This document shows, one piece after another, positions 42,729-51,608 of a stretch of 64,000 nt of DNA. The position numbers and the translations under genes were made by a program. The DNA is from JAXMCI01 sp046349435 (GTDB taxonomy: Bacteria; Pseudomonadota; Alphaproteobacteria; Dongiales; Dongiaceae). Each line of letters starts with the position of its first letter. Position 1 is the first letter of the stretch. The notes under the pieces were generated by a model. It was not told the origin of the DNA. It was given only the letters and a program-made list of their open reading frames with translations, and did not search any database. Where the stretch lies: positions 20,852-84,851 of the forward strand of contig JAXMCI010000032.1 in the NCBI GenBank assembly GCA_046349435.1, given 5' to 3'.

Positions 42729-43430
42729 CTATCCCAGCACCGCGCCGAGGCGCTCGCGGAAGGCCCGCTCGCCGGCGGGCGTGATCGCCACCGCCCGGGT
42801 GCCGTCGAGCCGGCGGACCCAGCCGCGCGCCAGGCTGTGGGCGCAGAGCGCGGCGCCGAGCGCGCCGGCGAGGTGCGGCCGGCGCTCGCTCCAGTCGAGG
42901 CAGGGACGGCAGAGCACGCGGCCGCTGCGCCGGGCGAGCAGCGGGGCGGTGTCGAGCCCGATCCCGTCGAGCAGCGCCCGCCCGGATTCGGTCAGCAGGC
43001 CGGCGTCGCCGGCGAGCTCGACATGGCCGGCCTCGACCAGGGCGTCGGCGAGCGCCACGCCGAGCCGGCCGGCGAGGTGGTCGTAGCAGGTCCGGGCGCG
43101 GCGCAGCGCGGCGTCGCGCGGCCCGACCGCGAGGCGACGCTGCGGCGGGTCGAGCTCGGCCGCGACCTGCATGATGCTCTCCAGCATGCGGGCGACCGAG
43201 GGGGCGGCCAGCCGGTGATAGCGGTGCCGGCCCTGCCGCGCCACGGCGAGCAGGCCGGCCCCGCCGAGCCGCGCGAGATGGCCGCTCGCCGTCTGCGGCG
43301 TGACGCCGGCGACGCGGGCGAGCTCGGAGGCGGTCAGCGCCCGGCCGTCCATCAGCGCATGCAGCATAGCGGCCCGCGCCGGGTCGCCGGCGAGCGCCGC
43401 CACGGCGGCGAACCTGGCGTTGCTGGTCAT
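42729..43430 (-). CDS. ArsR-family winged-helix transcriptional regulator
   Basis: This 233-aa protein has an N-terminal ArsR-type domain: LAGDPARAAMLHALMDG, then the helix-turn-helix LTASELARVAGVTPQTASGHLARL and the wing LLAVARQGRHRYHRL. The C-terminal half has VLCRPCLDWSERRPHLAGALG, a conserved CxxC-LDWSERR segment seen in a subfamily of large ArsR regulators of unknown ligand. Its stop abuts the flavoprotein stop (convergent). An inverted repeat directly upstream may be its operator. Confidence 0.85.
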   Translation of the reverse strand: MTSNARFAAVAALAGDPARAAMLHALMDGRALTASELARVAGVTPQTASGHLARLGGAGLLAVARQGRHRYHRLAAPSVARMLESIMQVAAELDPPQRRLAVGPRDAALRRARTCYDHLAGRLGVALADALVEAGHVELAGDAGLLTESGRALLDGIGLDTAPLLARRSGRVLCRPCLDWSERRPHLAGALGAALCAHSLARGWVRRLDGTRAVAITPAGERAFRERLGAVLG

Positions 43431-43432
43431 CG

Positions 43433-43464
43433 GGTGTCACCCTCCTCGCCGGCAGGGTGGCACC
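43433..43464. promoter_or_regulatory. Inverted repeat at the ArsR-type regulator start, candidate operator
   Basis: GGTGTCACCCT (43433-43443) and AGGGTGGCACC (43454-43464) form an 11-base inverted repeat with one mismatch. It begins two bases upstream of the regulator start codon on the minus strand. This position fits autoregulation by blocking transcription or ribosome access. Confidence 0.45.
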
Positions 43465-43525
43465 GCGCGGCCGCCGATGCTACGGGCGGCGCCGAACCGT
43501 CGGCGCCGCCCGCGGACGGATCGGC

Positions 43526-43789
43526 TCAGCGGCAGTCGTAGGTCGCGTGGTGCACGCCGTTGTCGGTCTGCACGCCGCGCATATAGGGGGTCAGGCCCTG
43601 GCTGCTGCAATAGGCCTGCGCCCGCGCGTCGGCGTCGCTGCGGTTCTCGCCGGTGTAGTCGTAGGTGATCGAGGACGGACCGGTGCTGCTGCCGCTCATC
43701 CGGTTGTCGCTGTTCCGGTTCTCGTGGCTGCAGGCGCCGAGCGCCAGCACCGAGGCCAGCACCACGCCGGCCGGACCGAGATGTCGCAT
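43526..43789 (-). CDS. Small secreted lipoprotein of unknown function
   Basis: This 87-aa protein starts MRHLGPAGVVLASVLALGAC, a lipoprotein signal peptide with lipobox LGAC (Cys at 20). The mature part is Ser/Asn-rich (SHENRNSDNRMSGSS), then DADARAQAYCSSQGLTPYMRG and a final YDCR, so two further Cys may form a disulfide. The frame continues upstream through the GMC gene region but the ATG at 43789 with GGAGATCAACC is the natural start. I do not recognise a family. Confidence 0.7.
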   Translation of the reverse strand: MRHLGPAGVVLASVLALGACSHENRNSDNRMSGSSTGPSSITYDYTGENRSDADARAQAYCSSQGLTPYMRGVQTDNGVHHATYDCR

Positions 43790-43914
43790 GGTTGATCTCC
43801 TTCGAAGGTCAACCCCCGGGAGATCAAGGCGGCAGGTGCGGCGTCGTTCCCGGAGCGCCGCCGGCCGCGATCCGGCTTGGCCGCCGGTGTCCGGCCGAGG
43901 CTCTCCCCCGGCCC

Positions 43915-45516
43915 TCACCCGGCCCGGCGCAGCGTCGCGAAGTTGTCGCGCAGATGCGCCGCGCAGCGCAGCGCCAGCGCGCAGATCGTCGGCGTCGGAT
44001 TGACCGCGCCGCCGGTCGGCAGCACGCTGCCGTCGACGATGTAGAGGTTGGGCACGTCCCAGCAGCGGTTCCAGGCATCGACCACCGACGAGGCCGGGTC
44101 GTCTCCCATCCGGCAGGTTCCCATGAGGTGCCAGGCCGGGGTCTGGTAGACGCCGTCCGGCGACAGGTAGTCCTGCAGCCGGTGCTCGAAGGCGCCCGAG
44201 GCCCGGGCGAGATCGGCCAGCCGGTCCAGCGCGAAGCGCATCATGCGGCGGTCGTTCTCGTGCGGCACGTAGCTGACCCTGGGCGCCGGCAGGCCGTCGC
44301 CGTCCGTCTCGGTCGCCGACAGGGTGACCCGGTTGGTCGGCTGCGGCAGGTCGTCGCCGATGGCGAAGGCGCCGAAGCCGTGGCCGAAATGGCGGCGGAA
44401 CCAGTCGTGGTGCGCGGCGCCCCAGGGGGCGCGCTGCGGCGTCACGAAGCCGCTCGCGACGTGGCCGGCATGGCCACCGAAGACGCAGTTGAAGTTGAAG
44501 CCGTTGACGAAGCCGCGCGACACGTCGGTCTCGGCGAACTCCTGGCTGTGCAGCGCAGCGATGAAGCCGGCATGCGAGGCCAGCGGCTCCTCGACCCACA
44601 TCTCGCAGGCGACCAGCGTGTGGTGCATCAGGTTGCGGCCGACCTGGTCGGAGCGGTTGGCGAGGTTGCCGGACATCAGCAGCAGCCGCGGCGTGCCGAC
44701 GCCGTTGCCGGCGAGCACGACGATCTCGGCCGCCTGGAAGCGGCGCTCGCCGGTGCGGCGGTCGATGTAGCTGGCGCCGGTCGCCCGGCCGCCGCGGCCG
44801 GTCTCGATGCGATCGACGCGCGCGCCGGTGCGCAGCTCGACGCCGGCGGCCAGCGCCCTGGGCCAGATCGACAGCGCGAAGTTGCCCATCGAGCCGCGCG
44901 GGCAGCCGCAGGCGCAGGCGGCGCAGCCGTTGCAGGCCGGCCGGCCGTCATAATCCTCGGAGATGACGGCGGCCGGCATCGGCCACCAGTGCCAGCCCAG
45001 CCGGTCGAAGGCCCCGGCGAGGCGGCGCCCGACGGGGCGCAGCGGCAGCGGGGGTGTCGGGAAGTCCGGCCGCGCCGGCAAGGCGAGGTCGCCGGCCAGG
45101 CCGCTGGTGCCGACCACCCGGTCGACCTCGTCGTACCAGGGCGCCAGGTCCTCGTAGGCGATCGGCCAGTCCGGCGCCAGCCCGTGCTCGGTGCCCTTGC
45201 GGAAGTCCGACGGCCGGTAGCGCGGCCAGATCGCGGTGTAGATCGCGGTCGAGCCGCCGACCGCGTTCCACATCAGGACGTTCGAGGTCGCCGTCTCGAC
45301 CGGATAGTCGGCGGCGTCGCGGCGGATGTTGCCGTTGGGATGCCAGCGCCGCTGGCGCTGCCACTCCCAGTCGGGCCGATGGTGCGGATAGGCGGCCGGA
45401 TCGGGCCAGTCGCCCTGCTCCAGGCAGACCACCTTGAGGCCGGCCTGCCCGAGCACGAGGCTGGCGAGCGCGCCGCTGGCGCCCGAGCCGATCACCAGCA
45501 CGTCGGCGGCGCTCAT
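43915..45516 (-). CDS. GMC-family FAD-dependent oxidoreductase
   Basis: This 533-aa GMC oxidoreductase has the FAD motif DVLVIGSGASGALASLVLG, WNAVGGSTAIYTAIWPRY near residue 83, NGVGTPRLLLMSG near 275, the active-site region WHLMGTCRMGDDP near 464 and the C-terminal NLYIVDGSVLPTGGAVNPTPTI (in part). It also carries a dense cysteine motif, ACNGCAACACGCPRGS near 192-207, that could hold an iron-sulfur cluster. It overlaps the small-subunit gene by four bases. It probably oxidises a sugar or polyol and passes electrons onward. No signal peptide is visible. Confidence 0.88.
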   Translation of the reverse strand: MSAADVLVIGSGASGALASLVLGQAGLKVVCLEQGDWPDPAAYPHHRPDWEWQRQRRWHPNGNIRRDAADYPVETATSNVLMWNAVGGSTAIYTAIWPRYRPSDFRKGTEHGLAPDWPIAYEDLAPWYDEVDRVVGTSGLAGDLALPARPDFPTPPLPLRPVGRRLAGAFDRLGWHWWPMPAAVISEDYDGRPACNGCAACACGCPRGSMGNFALSIWPRALAAGVELRTGARVDRIETGRGGRATGASYIDRRTGERRFQAAEIVVLAGNGVGTPRLLLMSGNLANRSDQVGRNLMHHTLVACEMWVEEPLASHAGFIAALHSQEFAETDVSRGFVNGFNFNCVFGGHAGHVASGFVTPQRAPWGAAHHDWFRRHFGHGFGAFAIGDDLPQPTNRVTLSATETDGDGLPAPRVSYVPHENDRRMMRFALDRLADLARASGAFEHRLQDYLSPDGVYQTPAWHLMGTCRMGDDPASSVVDAWNRCWDVPNLYIVDGSVLPTGGAVNPTPTICALALRCAAHLRDNFATLRRAG

Positions 45517-45983
45517 CGCGGCTCCCTCAGGAAATCGAGCTCGCCGAGATCGACGCGGCGAACCTCGCCGGTGGCGACGAAGCTGCCGCGGCCGTGGCGC
45601 GGCCGGTCGCGCTCCGGGTCGAAGCGGCCGACCGCATAGCCGGCCGGCTGCGGCGTCTCGTTGTAGGGCAGGCCGAGCGCGCGGATGGCGGCGCGCACCG
45701 CCGGCTGCTCGTAGTAGGTGAGATAGGCTACCTTCAGCACGAGCTCGAAGAGCTGCGGCTGCTCGCGCTCGAGCCGGGCGACGTCGGCCGCGGCCGGTGC
45801 CGCCGGCAGGGCGGCGGCGAGCGCCCCGGACGCGGCCGGCCCGCCGAGCTCGGCCAGCCGCCCGGCGACCAGCGCGCCGAGGCCGAACGCGGCGGCAGGC
45901 GGGAACTGGCCGTCGCCCGGCAGCAGCAGCGCGAGCAGGGCGTCGAGTTGCGCCGCCGGCCCGGCCTGCGGGGCCGTGCTCAT
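45513..45983 (-). CDS. Small subunit resembling gluconate 2-dehydrogenase subunit 3
   Basis: This 156-aa Ala/Pro-rich protein overlaps the GMC start by four bases. It has LVLKVAYLTYYEQPAVRAAIRALG and YNETPQPAGYAVGRFDPERDRPRHGRGSF (in part), resembling the small subunit of three-component flavin sugar dehydrogenases. No Tat signal is evident, unlike most relatives. The function as a chaperone or partner of the GMC subunit is inferred from the overlap and family resemblance. Confidence 0.65.
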   Translation of the reverse strand: MSTAPQAGPAAQLDALLALLLPGDGQFPPAAAFGLGALVAGRLAELGGPAASGALAAALPAAPAAADVARLEREQPQLFELVLKVAYLTYYEQPAVRAAIRALGLPYNETPQPAGYAVGRFDPERDRPRHGRGSFVATGEVRRVDLGELDFLREPR

Positions 45984-46005
45984 GCCCGCGCCGCCGTCCC
46001 GGCCG

Positions 46006-47022
46006 CTAGCCCAGCACCTCCGTCATCTTCACCGGGCGGCCCTCGCGCAGCGAGCGGACCGTCGCCTCCACCATGGCGGTGGCCATCAGCCCGTCATGGC
46101 CGGTCGATTCCGGCTTCTTGTCGCCGGCCACGCAGTCGGCGAAGTAGCGGATCGATTCGTAGAAATGCGCGAAGGGCTTGCCGTAGCGCGTGATGGCGTG
46201 GCTGCCGAACGGATACTTGTAGCGGTCGCTGGAGACGGCGATGCCCGGCGTGCTCTCGATCTCGATGCAGCCCTTGCTGCCGTAGAGCGTCATCTTGTTG
46301 TCGACCACGGTCGGGTAGCTGTTCGGGATGATCCAGCAGGTCTCGAAGGTGACGAAGGTGCGGTCGAACTGGACCAGCGCCTGGATCGCGTCGTAGGCAT
46401 CGATGCCCATGCCCTTGAGCACCCGCTTGGTGCCGCGGGCGAAGACCTCGACCGGCTCCTCGGCCAGGATCCAGCGCATCACGTCCATGGTGTGCGGGAA
46501 GAGGAACCATTCCGGCCCGGAGGCGCTGCCCCAGGACAGCATCTCGGTCGGCACGTGGATGGTGTCGCTGAGCCGGGCATAGGCCATCACCCCCTCGCCC
46601 AGCTCGCCGCTCTCCATGTAGTGCTTGGCGCCCATGTATTGCGGGTGCCAGCGCAGCTGGAAGTCGACCATCAGCTTGGTGCCCTTGGCTTCCGCCGCGG
46701 CGATGATGGCGCGGGCGTCGGCGATCGTCGTGGTGAAGGGCTTCTCGACGAGCACGTGCTTGCCGGCCGCGATCATCCGGAGGCAGGGGTCGCGGTGCGC
46801 GTGGTCGGGGGTGGCGATGCCGACCGCGGCGATGTCGCTCGACGCGATCTCGTCGATGCTGGTGGTCCAGCCGCAGCCGACCTTCTCCGCCAGCCGGCGG
46901 GCCCGCTCGCCATTGAGGTCGCAGATCGAGACGAGCTCCACCTGCGGGTGGGTCGAGAGCGCGACCGCATGGTTCTCGCCCCAGATTCCGGCGCCGATCA
47001 CGGCCATCTTCACGCGCTTCAT
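46006..47022 (-). CDS. Gfo/Idh/MocA-family oxidoreductase
   Basis: This 338-aa NAD(P)-dependent sugar dehydrogenase has the Rossmann motif KMAVIGAGIWGENHAVAL, VGIATPDHAHRDP near residue 71 and the EKPF motif (VLVEKPFTTT) near 94, which carries the catalytic Lys. The C-terminal half gives the usual alpha/beta substrate domain. ATG 47022 is preferred to one three codons upstream because MKRVKMAVIG fits the family and GGAG is well placed. It lies 35 bases after the sugar ABC ATPase gene, so the transported sugar is probably its substrate. Confidence 0.9.
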   Translation of the reverse strand: MKRVKMAVIGAGIWGENHAVALSTHPQVELVSICDLNGERARRLAEKVGCGWTTSIDEIASSDIAAVGIATPDHAHRDPCLRMIAAGKHVLVEKPFTTTIADARAIIAAAEAKGTKLMVDFQLRWHPQYMGAKHYMESGELGEGVMAYARLSDTIHVPTEMLSWGSASGPEWFLFPHTMDVMRWILAEEPVEVFARGTKRVLKGMGIDAYDAIQALVQFDRTFVTFETCWIIPNSYPTVVDNKMTLYGSKGCIEIESTPGIAVSSDRYKYPFGSHAITRYGKPFAHFYESIRYFADCVAGDKKPESTGHDGLMATAMVEATVRSLREGRPVKMTEVLG

Positions 47023-47057
47023 GGCAGGCACTCCACTCTTGTCGTTCGGGTGTTGGC

Positions 47058-48149
47058 TCAGAGCCGGTCCTCGCTCTCGGGATCGAACAGCCGCACGCGG
47101 CCGCTGGCGAAGCCGAGGAGGAGCCGGTCGCCGGTCGCCGGCGCGGCATCCGGATCGCAGGTCGCCTTGAGCACCTGGCCGCCGAGATCGACGTCCACAT
47201 AGGTGACCGGCCCGACCGGCTCGACCAGGAACACGGTGCCGGCGAGCTGCTGGTCGCGGGCCGCGCCGACCACGAGGTCGGTCGGCCGGATGCCGAGCAG
47301 CAGCTTCCGGCGCTGGCCGATCCGGGGCAGGCTGCCGGCCGCCACCGTGGCGAGCGGCAGGGTCAGGCGCTGGCCGGCGAGGGTGGCCGCGATGGCGCCG
47401 TCGGCGACCCCCGCCTCGACCTCGAGCAGGTTCATGGCGGGCGAGCCGATGAAGGAGGCGACGAACAGGTTGCGCGGCTCGCGATAGACCTCCATCGGCG
47501 GCCCGATCTGCTGCAGCCGGCCGCTGCGGATCACCGCGACGCGGTCGGACAGCACCATCGCCTCCTCCTGGTCGTGGGTGACGAAGATCGAGGTGACGCC
47601 GAGCTCGCGCTGCAGCCGCTTGATCTCGGTGCGGGTCTTGACCCGCAGCGCCGCGTCGAGGTTGGAGAGCGGCTCGTCGAGCAGGAACACCGCCGGGTTG
47701 CGCACCACCGCGCGGCCGACCGCGACGCGCTGGCGCTGACCGCCGCTGAGCTCGGCCGGGCGGCGCTGCAGCAGCGGGCCGAGGCCGAGCAGGTCGGCGG
47801 CGGCCGCCACCTGGCGGTCGATCGTCGCGCCGTCGAGGCGCTGCTGCTTCAGCCCGAAGCTCATGTTCTGCTGCACGGTCATGTGCGGGTAGAGCGCATA
47901 GTCCTGGAAGACCATGGCGACGTTGCGCTGGTGCGGCTCGAGGTCGGTGACGTCCCGCCCGTCGAAGACGATGGCGCCGTCGGTCGGCCGCTCCAGCCCG
48001 GCGACGCAGGCGAGCGCCGTGCTCTTGCCGCAGCCCGACGGGCCGAGCAGCGTCAGGAACTCGCCGTCGGCGATCTCCAGGTCGATGCCGTCGACGGCGG
48101 GGACCTCGCCATAGAGCTTCTTCAGTTGCCGCAGCGTGACGCTCGCCAT
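47058..48149 (-). CDS. ABC transporter ATP-binding protein, UgpC/MalK type
   Basis: This 363-aa ATPase has Walker A LLGPSGCGKSTALA, the Q-loop VFQDYALYPHMTVQQNMSFGL, signature LSGGQRQRVAVGRAV, Walker B VFLLDEPLSNLDAALR, and H-loop IFVTHDQEEAM. The C-terminal 130 residues are the MalK-type regulatory OB domain (LLLGIRPTDLVVGAA). It begins four bases after the fused permease stop. The set of binding protein, permease, ATPase and dehydrogenase suggests uptake of a carbohydrate. Confidence 0.93.
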   Translation of the reverse strand: MASVTLRQLKKLYGEVPAVDGIDLEIADGEFLTLLGPSGCGKSTALACVAGLERPTDGAIVFDGRDVTDLEPHQRNVAMVFQDYALYPHMTVQQNMSFGLKQQRLDGATIDRQVAAAADLLGLGPLLQRRPAELSGGQRQRVAVGRAVVRNPAVFLLDEPLSNLDAALRVKTRTEIKRLQRELGVTSIFVTHDQEEAMVLSDRVAVIRSGRLQQIGPPMEVYREPRNLFVASFIGSPAMNLLEVEAGVADGAIAATLAGQRLTLPLATVAAGSLPRIGQRRKLLLGIRPTDLVVGAARDQQLAGTVFLVEPVGPVTYVDVDLGGQVLKATCDPDAAPATGDRLLLGFASGRVRLFDPESEDRL

Positions 48150-48153
48150 TGTC

Positions 48154-49983
48154 CTAGCCCTTGATCGACCCGGTGAGCATGCCGCGCACCAGGTAGCGCT
48201 GGAACGCCAGCGTGATGAAGACGGGAGGCAGCACGGCCAGCACGCTGGCCGCGAACATCGGGCCGTAGTCGTAGTAGCGCAGCTGGACCAGGAAGCCGGC
48301 GATGATCACCGGGATGGTCTGCGCGTTCGGCGTGCCGGTCAGGATCAGCGCGAAGATGAACTCGTTCCAGCTGACCAGGAAGCAGAAGATGCCGGCGGCG
48401 ACGATGCCGGGGCGGGCCACCGGCATGATGATCTTGCGGATCGCCTGGAAGCGGGTGCAGCCATCGACCAGCGCCGCCTTCTCGAGGTTGGCCGGCAGCC
48501 CGTCGAAGTAGCCCTTCATGATCCAGATGCAGAGCGGCAGGATCAGGCTGCAATAGGCGATCACCAGCGCGGTGCGGGTGTCGAGCAGGCCCAGCGACTT
48601 GAAGACGATGAAGAAGGGCAGGATGAGCGCCAGGCTGGGCAGCATGCGCGTCATCATCAGCACCCAGAGGGAGCCGGCGAACAGGCGGTTGCGGGCGTAG
48701 CGCGAGAAGGCGTATCCGGCGAGCGCGCCGAGCACCAGGTTGATGGCGGTGACCGCGCAGGCGACGATCAGGCTGTTGAGGATCGACAGCGGCACCCGCG
48801 TCGCCTGGACCGCCATCTGCCCGCCCTGCACCCCGCCGGGGAAGAGGACGAAGTAGTAGTTCTCCAGCGTCAGCCCGTTGGGCACCAGGCTCGGCGGCGA
48901 GCGGACGAGGTCGGCCGAGGGCGACAGGCTCATGGTGACGAGCCAGAGGAACGGGCCGAGCGACCAGGCGAGGATGAGCAGCGCGGCGACCGCCAGCCCG
49001 AGGCGCCCCAGGCCCCGGCGCACCGGGCCGGAGAGCAGCGCGGCGCGGCGCGGCGCCGGCCGTCGGGCCAGCGACAGGATGGTCCTTGCGTCCTGGCCGA
49101 GGGCGCCGCCGCCGGCGAGCGCGGCCGCGCCCTCGCCGGCGCCGCGCGCGCCGCGACGGCGGCGCGAGGTCGGCGACAGCACCTTGAGATAGACCCAGGC
49201 GAGGATCAGGCAGGCGATGCTCAGGATGTAGAGGATCGCCGCGCCCTGGCCGAACTTGAAGAACTGGAAGGCGTAGGCGTAGCCCATCCAGGAGAAGACG
49301 GTGGTGGCGCTGCCCGGCCCGCCCTTGGTCATCACCCAGAACAGGTCGAAGGCCATGATCGAGTTGATGGTGGTCAGGATGAAGACCAGCAGCAGCATCG
49401 GCCGGAGCCAGGGCAGGGTGATGCGGAAGAAGCGCTGCAGCGGACCGGCGCCGTCGATGCGCGCGGCGCGGTGCAGGTTCTCCGGCATCGACTGCAGCCC
49501 CGCCAGGATCAGCAGCGAGGTCAGCGGCGCCTGGTTCCAGACCTGCACCAGCGCCACCAGGTTGAAGGCGACGTTGCCGTCGCCGAACCAGTGGATCGGC
49601 TTGTCGATCAGCCTGAGATCCATCAGCAGCGCGTTGGCCGGGCCGTAATCGCCGTTGAAGATCCAGCCCCAGAGGATGCCGACGGCGACCGGCGACATCG
49701 CCCACGGCACCAGCACGATGCTGCGCAGCGGGTTGCGGCCGGGAAAGCGCATGTTGAGCACGAGCGCCATCGCCATCCCGAGGATCAGGCCCCCGAGCAC
49801 GGTGACGACGGCGAAATAGAGCGTGCGCTCGAAGGCGGCGATGAAGTCGGGGTCGGGCAGCACCTCGAGGTAGTTCTGCAGGCCGACGAACACCCACCGC
49901 TTCGTCAGCATGTTGATGCGGTGCAGGCTGAGCCCGGCCGAATAAAGGAAGGGCACCCCGATGACCAGCAGCACCACCAGCAT
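48154..49983 (-). CDS. Fused sugar ABC transporter permease (UgpA-like and UgpE-like halves in one protein)
   Basis: This 609-aa protein holds two complete MetI-type permease domains. The first spans about 1-280 with the EAA loop LHRAARIDGAGPLQRFFRITLP. A linker rich in Arg/Ala/Gly covers about 281-335. The second spans about 340-609 with LEKAALVDGCTRFQAIRKIIMP. Normally these are two genes. The first ATG (49983) lies inside the first membrane helix; upstream in-frame codons LRLPLLLALPA extend that helix but no standard start is available before a TGA at 50079. Confidence 0.88.
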   Translation of the reverse strand: MLVVLLVIGVPFLYSAGLSLHRINMLTKRWVFVGLQNYLEVLPDPDFIAAFERTLYFAVVTVLGGLILGMAMALVLNMRFPGRNPLRSIVLVPWAMSPVAVGILWGWIFNGDYGPANALLMDLRLIDKPIHWFGDGNVAFNLVALVQVWNQAPLTSLLILAGLQSMPENLHRAARIDGAGPLQRFFRITLPWLRPMLLLVFILTTINSIMAFDLFWVMTKGGPGSATTVFSWMGYAYAFQFFKFGQGAAILYILSIACLILAWVYLKVLSPTSRRRRGARGAGEGAAALAGGGALGQDARTILSLARRPAPRRAALLSGPVRRGLGRLGLAVAALLILAWSLGPFLWLVTMSLSPSADLVRSPPSLVPNGLTLENYYFVLFPGGVQGGQMAVQATRVPLSILNSLIVACAVTAINLVLGALAGYAFSRYARNRLFAGSLWVLMMTRMLPSLALILPFFIVFKSLGLLDTRTALVIAYCSLILPLCIWIMKGYFDGLPANLEKAALVDGCTRFQAIRKIIMPVARPGIVAAGIFCFLVSWNEFIFALILTGTPNAQTIPVIIAGFLVQLRYYDYGPMFAASVLAVLPPVFITLAFQRYLVRGMLTGSIKG

Positions 49984-50076
49984 CGCCGGCAGCGCCAGCA
50001 GCAGCGGCAGGCGCAGCGATTCGCGGTCGCGCCGGCGGCCCGGCGACGGCCGGCGGCCAGCGCGGACGCCGCCCGG

Positions 50077-50178
50077 TCACCGCCACGGCTCGATCCTCCG
50101 TCCGCCGGTCACGGCACGGCCCGTCCGGCCGGGACGGCGCGCCGTCGCGCTGAGCATGTCATGCGGGCTCTCGTGCAT
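50077..50178 (-). CDS. Short frame upstream of, and in frame with, the fused permease
   Basis: An ATG at 50178 preceded by GGAGGGCGCCAC opens a 33-codon frame (MHESPHDMLSATARRPGR...) that ends at TGA 50079. After that stop, the same frame continues without interruption for 31 codons into the permease ATG. The piece may be the true N-terminus of the permease cut by a nonsense change, or a leader peptide. Its composition is Arg/Gly-rich, without a known domain. Confidence 0.35.
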   Translation of the reverse strand: MHESPHDMLSATARRPGRTGRAVTGGRRIEPWR

Positions 50179-50282
50179 GTGGCGCCCTCCATCCCGCCGT
50201 TCGGGGACGAGCCGGCCCCACCCTGCCCTGTCAGCCGAGCGTCGGGCGCGAGGCCGGTGCACGGCCCCGCGCCCGCTCGCGC

Positions 50283-51608
50283 CTAGTCGGGATACTGGGC
50301 TTTGACCTCGTCGGCCTTCTTGTGCAGCTTGTCGATCAGCTGGTCGACCTCCTGCTGGCCGCGGATGTAGTCCTGGACCTCGCCCATCATGTACCAGTCC
50401 CATTCCGGGAACCACATGGTCTTCGACACGTCGCGCGGCGTCGCGGTCTCCTGCTGCTTGCCGGAGACGGCGAGATCCTTCCACTTGCCGAAGGACGCCT
50501 TCACGTCGGGATCGTCGATCACCTCCTTGTAGGGAGTGCCGAGGCCGAACTCGAGCGCCCAGCGGCGGATCACGTGGTACTGGCCGTCCTTGGCCTTGCC
50601 GCCGAAGAACTTCATCAGGTTGAAGGTCCGCGTCACGTCGATCGGATCGGCACCCATCAGGTAGAGCGCCGTCCAGATGAAGGTCGAGCGCGTCGCGCCC
50701 GGCATCAGCGAGTTGTGGGCGGCCCCGGCCATCTGCGACAGCTTCGGGTCGTTCAGCACCTTCTGGTCGTATTCGTGCAGCACCATGAAGCTGTGCTGGC
50801 CGCTGGCGAAGGTCGGCACGCCCTCCTGGTCGAGGGTGAAGATGTCCGGCTGCACCAGGCCGTCCTTGTACAGGGTGCGGTGCATCTCCAGCACCTTCTT
50901 GAACTTGTCGTCGAAGACCGGGTTGAACTTCTCGTCGAACACCTTGGCGCCCTCGGAGTACCAGACCGAGAACAGGCTCCAGGACAGGCTGGCCCACTGG
51001 CGCTGCCAGGCGCTGACATAGGGGAACTCGGCGATGCCGTCCTTCTTCAGCTTGCGGCACTGGTCGACGAATTCCTCCCAGGTCGCCGGCGCCTCGAGCT
51101 TGGCCTTCTCCAGGTGCTTGGCGTTGCTGACGAAGGAATTGAAGCCGCTGTAGTAGGGCAGGCCGCCGAGCTTGCCGTTGGGCAGCGACAGGTCGCGCAC
51201 GTTGACCTGGTACATGCTCGACTTGATCTCCGGGATCCCCGGCAGGTCGTCGATGTCGCGCACCCACTTGGCCCGCCACCAGCGGACCAGGTGATCCTCC
51301 TCGGAGTACATCATGTCGATGTGCTGGCCGGCCATCATCTTGGTCTCGGCCACCGCGTGGTACTCGCCCGGCACCAGCTCGTAGGTGACGTTCTCGTCGT
51401 AGAGCTTCTTGAAGGTCTCGACGTTCTCGGCGGCGATCTCCGGGTGGTACTGCCAGCCGATGAAATGCAGCGGGTCGGCCGGCGCCGCCAGCGCGCGCCG
51501 GGCCATGCCCGGCACCGCCAGCCCGGCCGCCGCGGCCAGGCCGCCCTTGAGCACCGCGCGCCGCGTCGCGAGATAGCGATCGAGCCTGTTCTTCCGATCG
51601 GTGTCCAT
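50283..51608 (-). CDS. Sugar-type ABC transporter substrate-binding protein
   Basis: This 441-aa extracellular binding protein has a Tat-like signal (ATRRAVLKGGLAAAAGLAVPG) with cleavage near ALAAPA. The mature part follows the family 1 solute-binding fold with WQYHPEIAAENVETFKKLY, GLPYYSGFNSFVSNAKHLE and WEEFVDQCRKLKKDG. Many Trp and Tyr residues suggest a carbohydrate ligand. It is the first gene of the operon that continues with the fused permease, ATPase and Gfo/Idh/MocA dehydrogenase. Confidence 0.9.
   Translation of the reverse strand: MDTDRKNRLDRYLATRRAVLKGGLAAAAGLAVPGMARRALAAPADPLHFIGWQYHPEIAAENVETFKKLYDENVTYELVPGEYHAVAETKMMAGQHIDMMYSEEDHLVRWWRAKWVRDIDDLPGIPEIKSSMYQVNVRDLSLPNGKLGGLPYYSGFNSFVSNAKHLEKAKLEAPATWEEFVDQCRKLKKDGIAEFPYVSAWQRQWASLSWSLFSVWYSEGAKVFDEKFNPVFDDKFKKVLEMHRTLYKDGLVQPDIFTLDQEGVPTFASGQHSFMVLHEYDQKVLNDPKLSQMAGAAHNSLMPGATRSTFIWTALYLMGADPIDVTRTFNLMKFFGGKAKDGQYHVIRRWALEFGLGTPYKEVIDDPDVKASFGKWKDLAVSGKQQETATPRDVSKTMWFPEWDWYMMGEVQDYIRGQQEVDQLIDKLHKKADEVKAQYPD

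Noticed and set aside
48136..50286. A 716-codon plus-strand open frame opposite the fused permease
   Set aside because: Composition is Asp/Gln/Arg/Gly low complexity; it is the antisense of hydrophobic permease codons.
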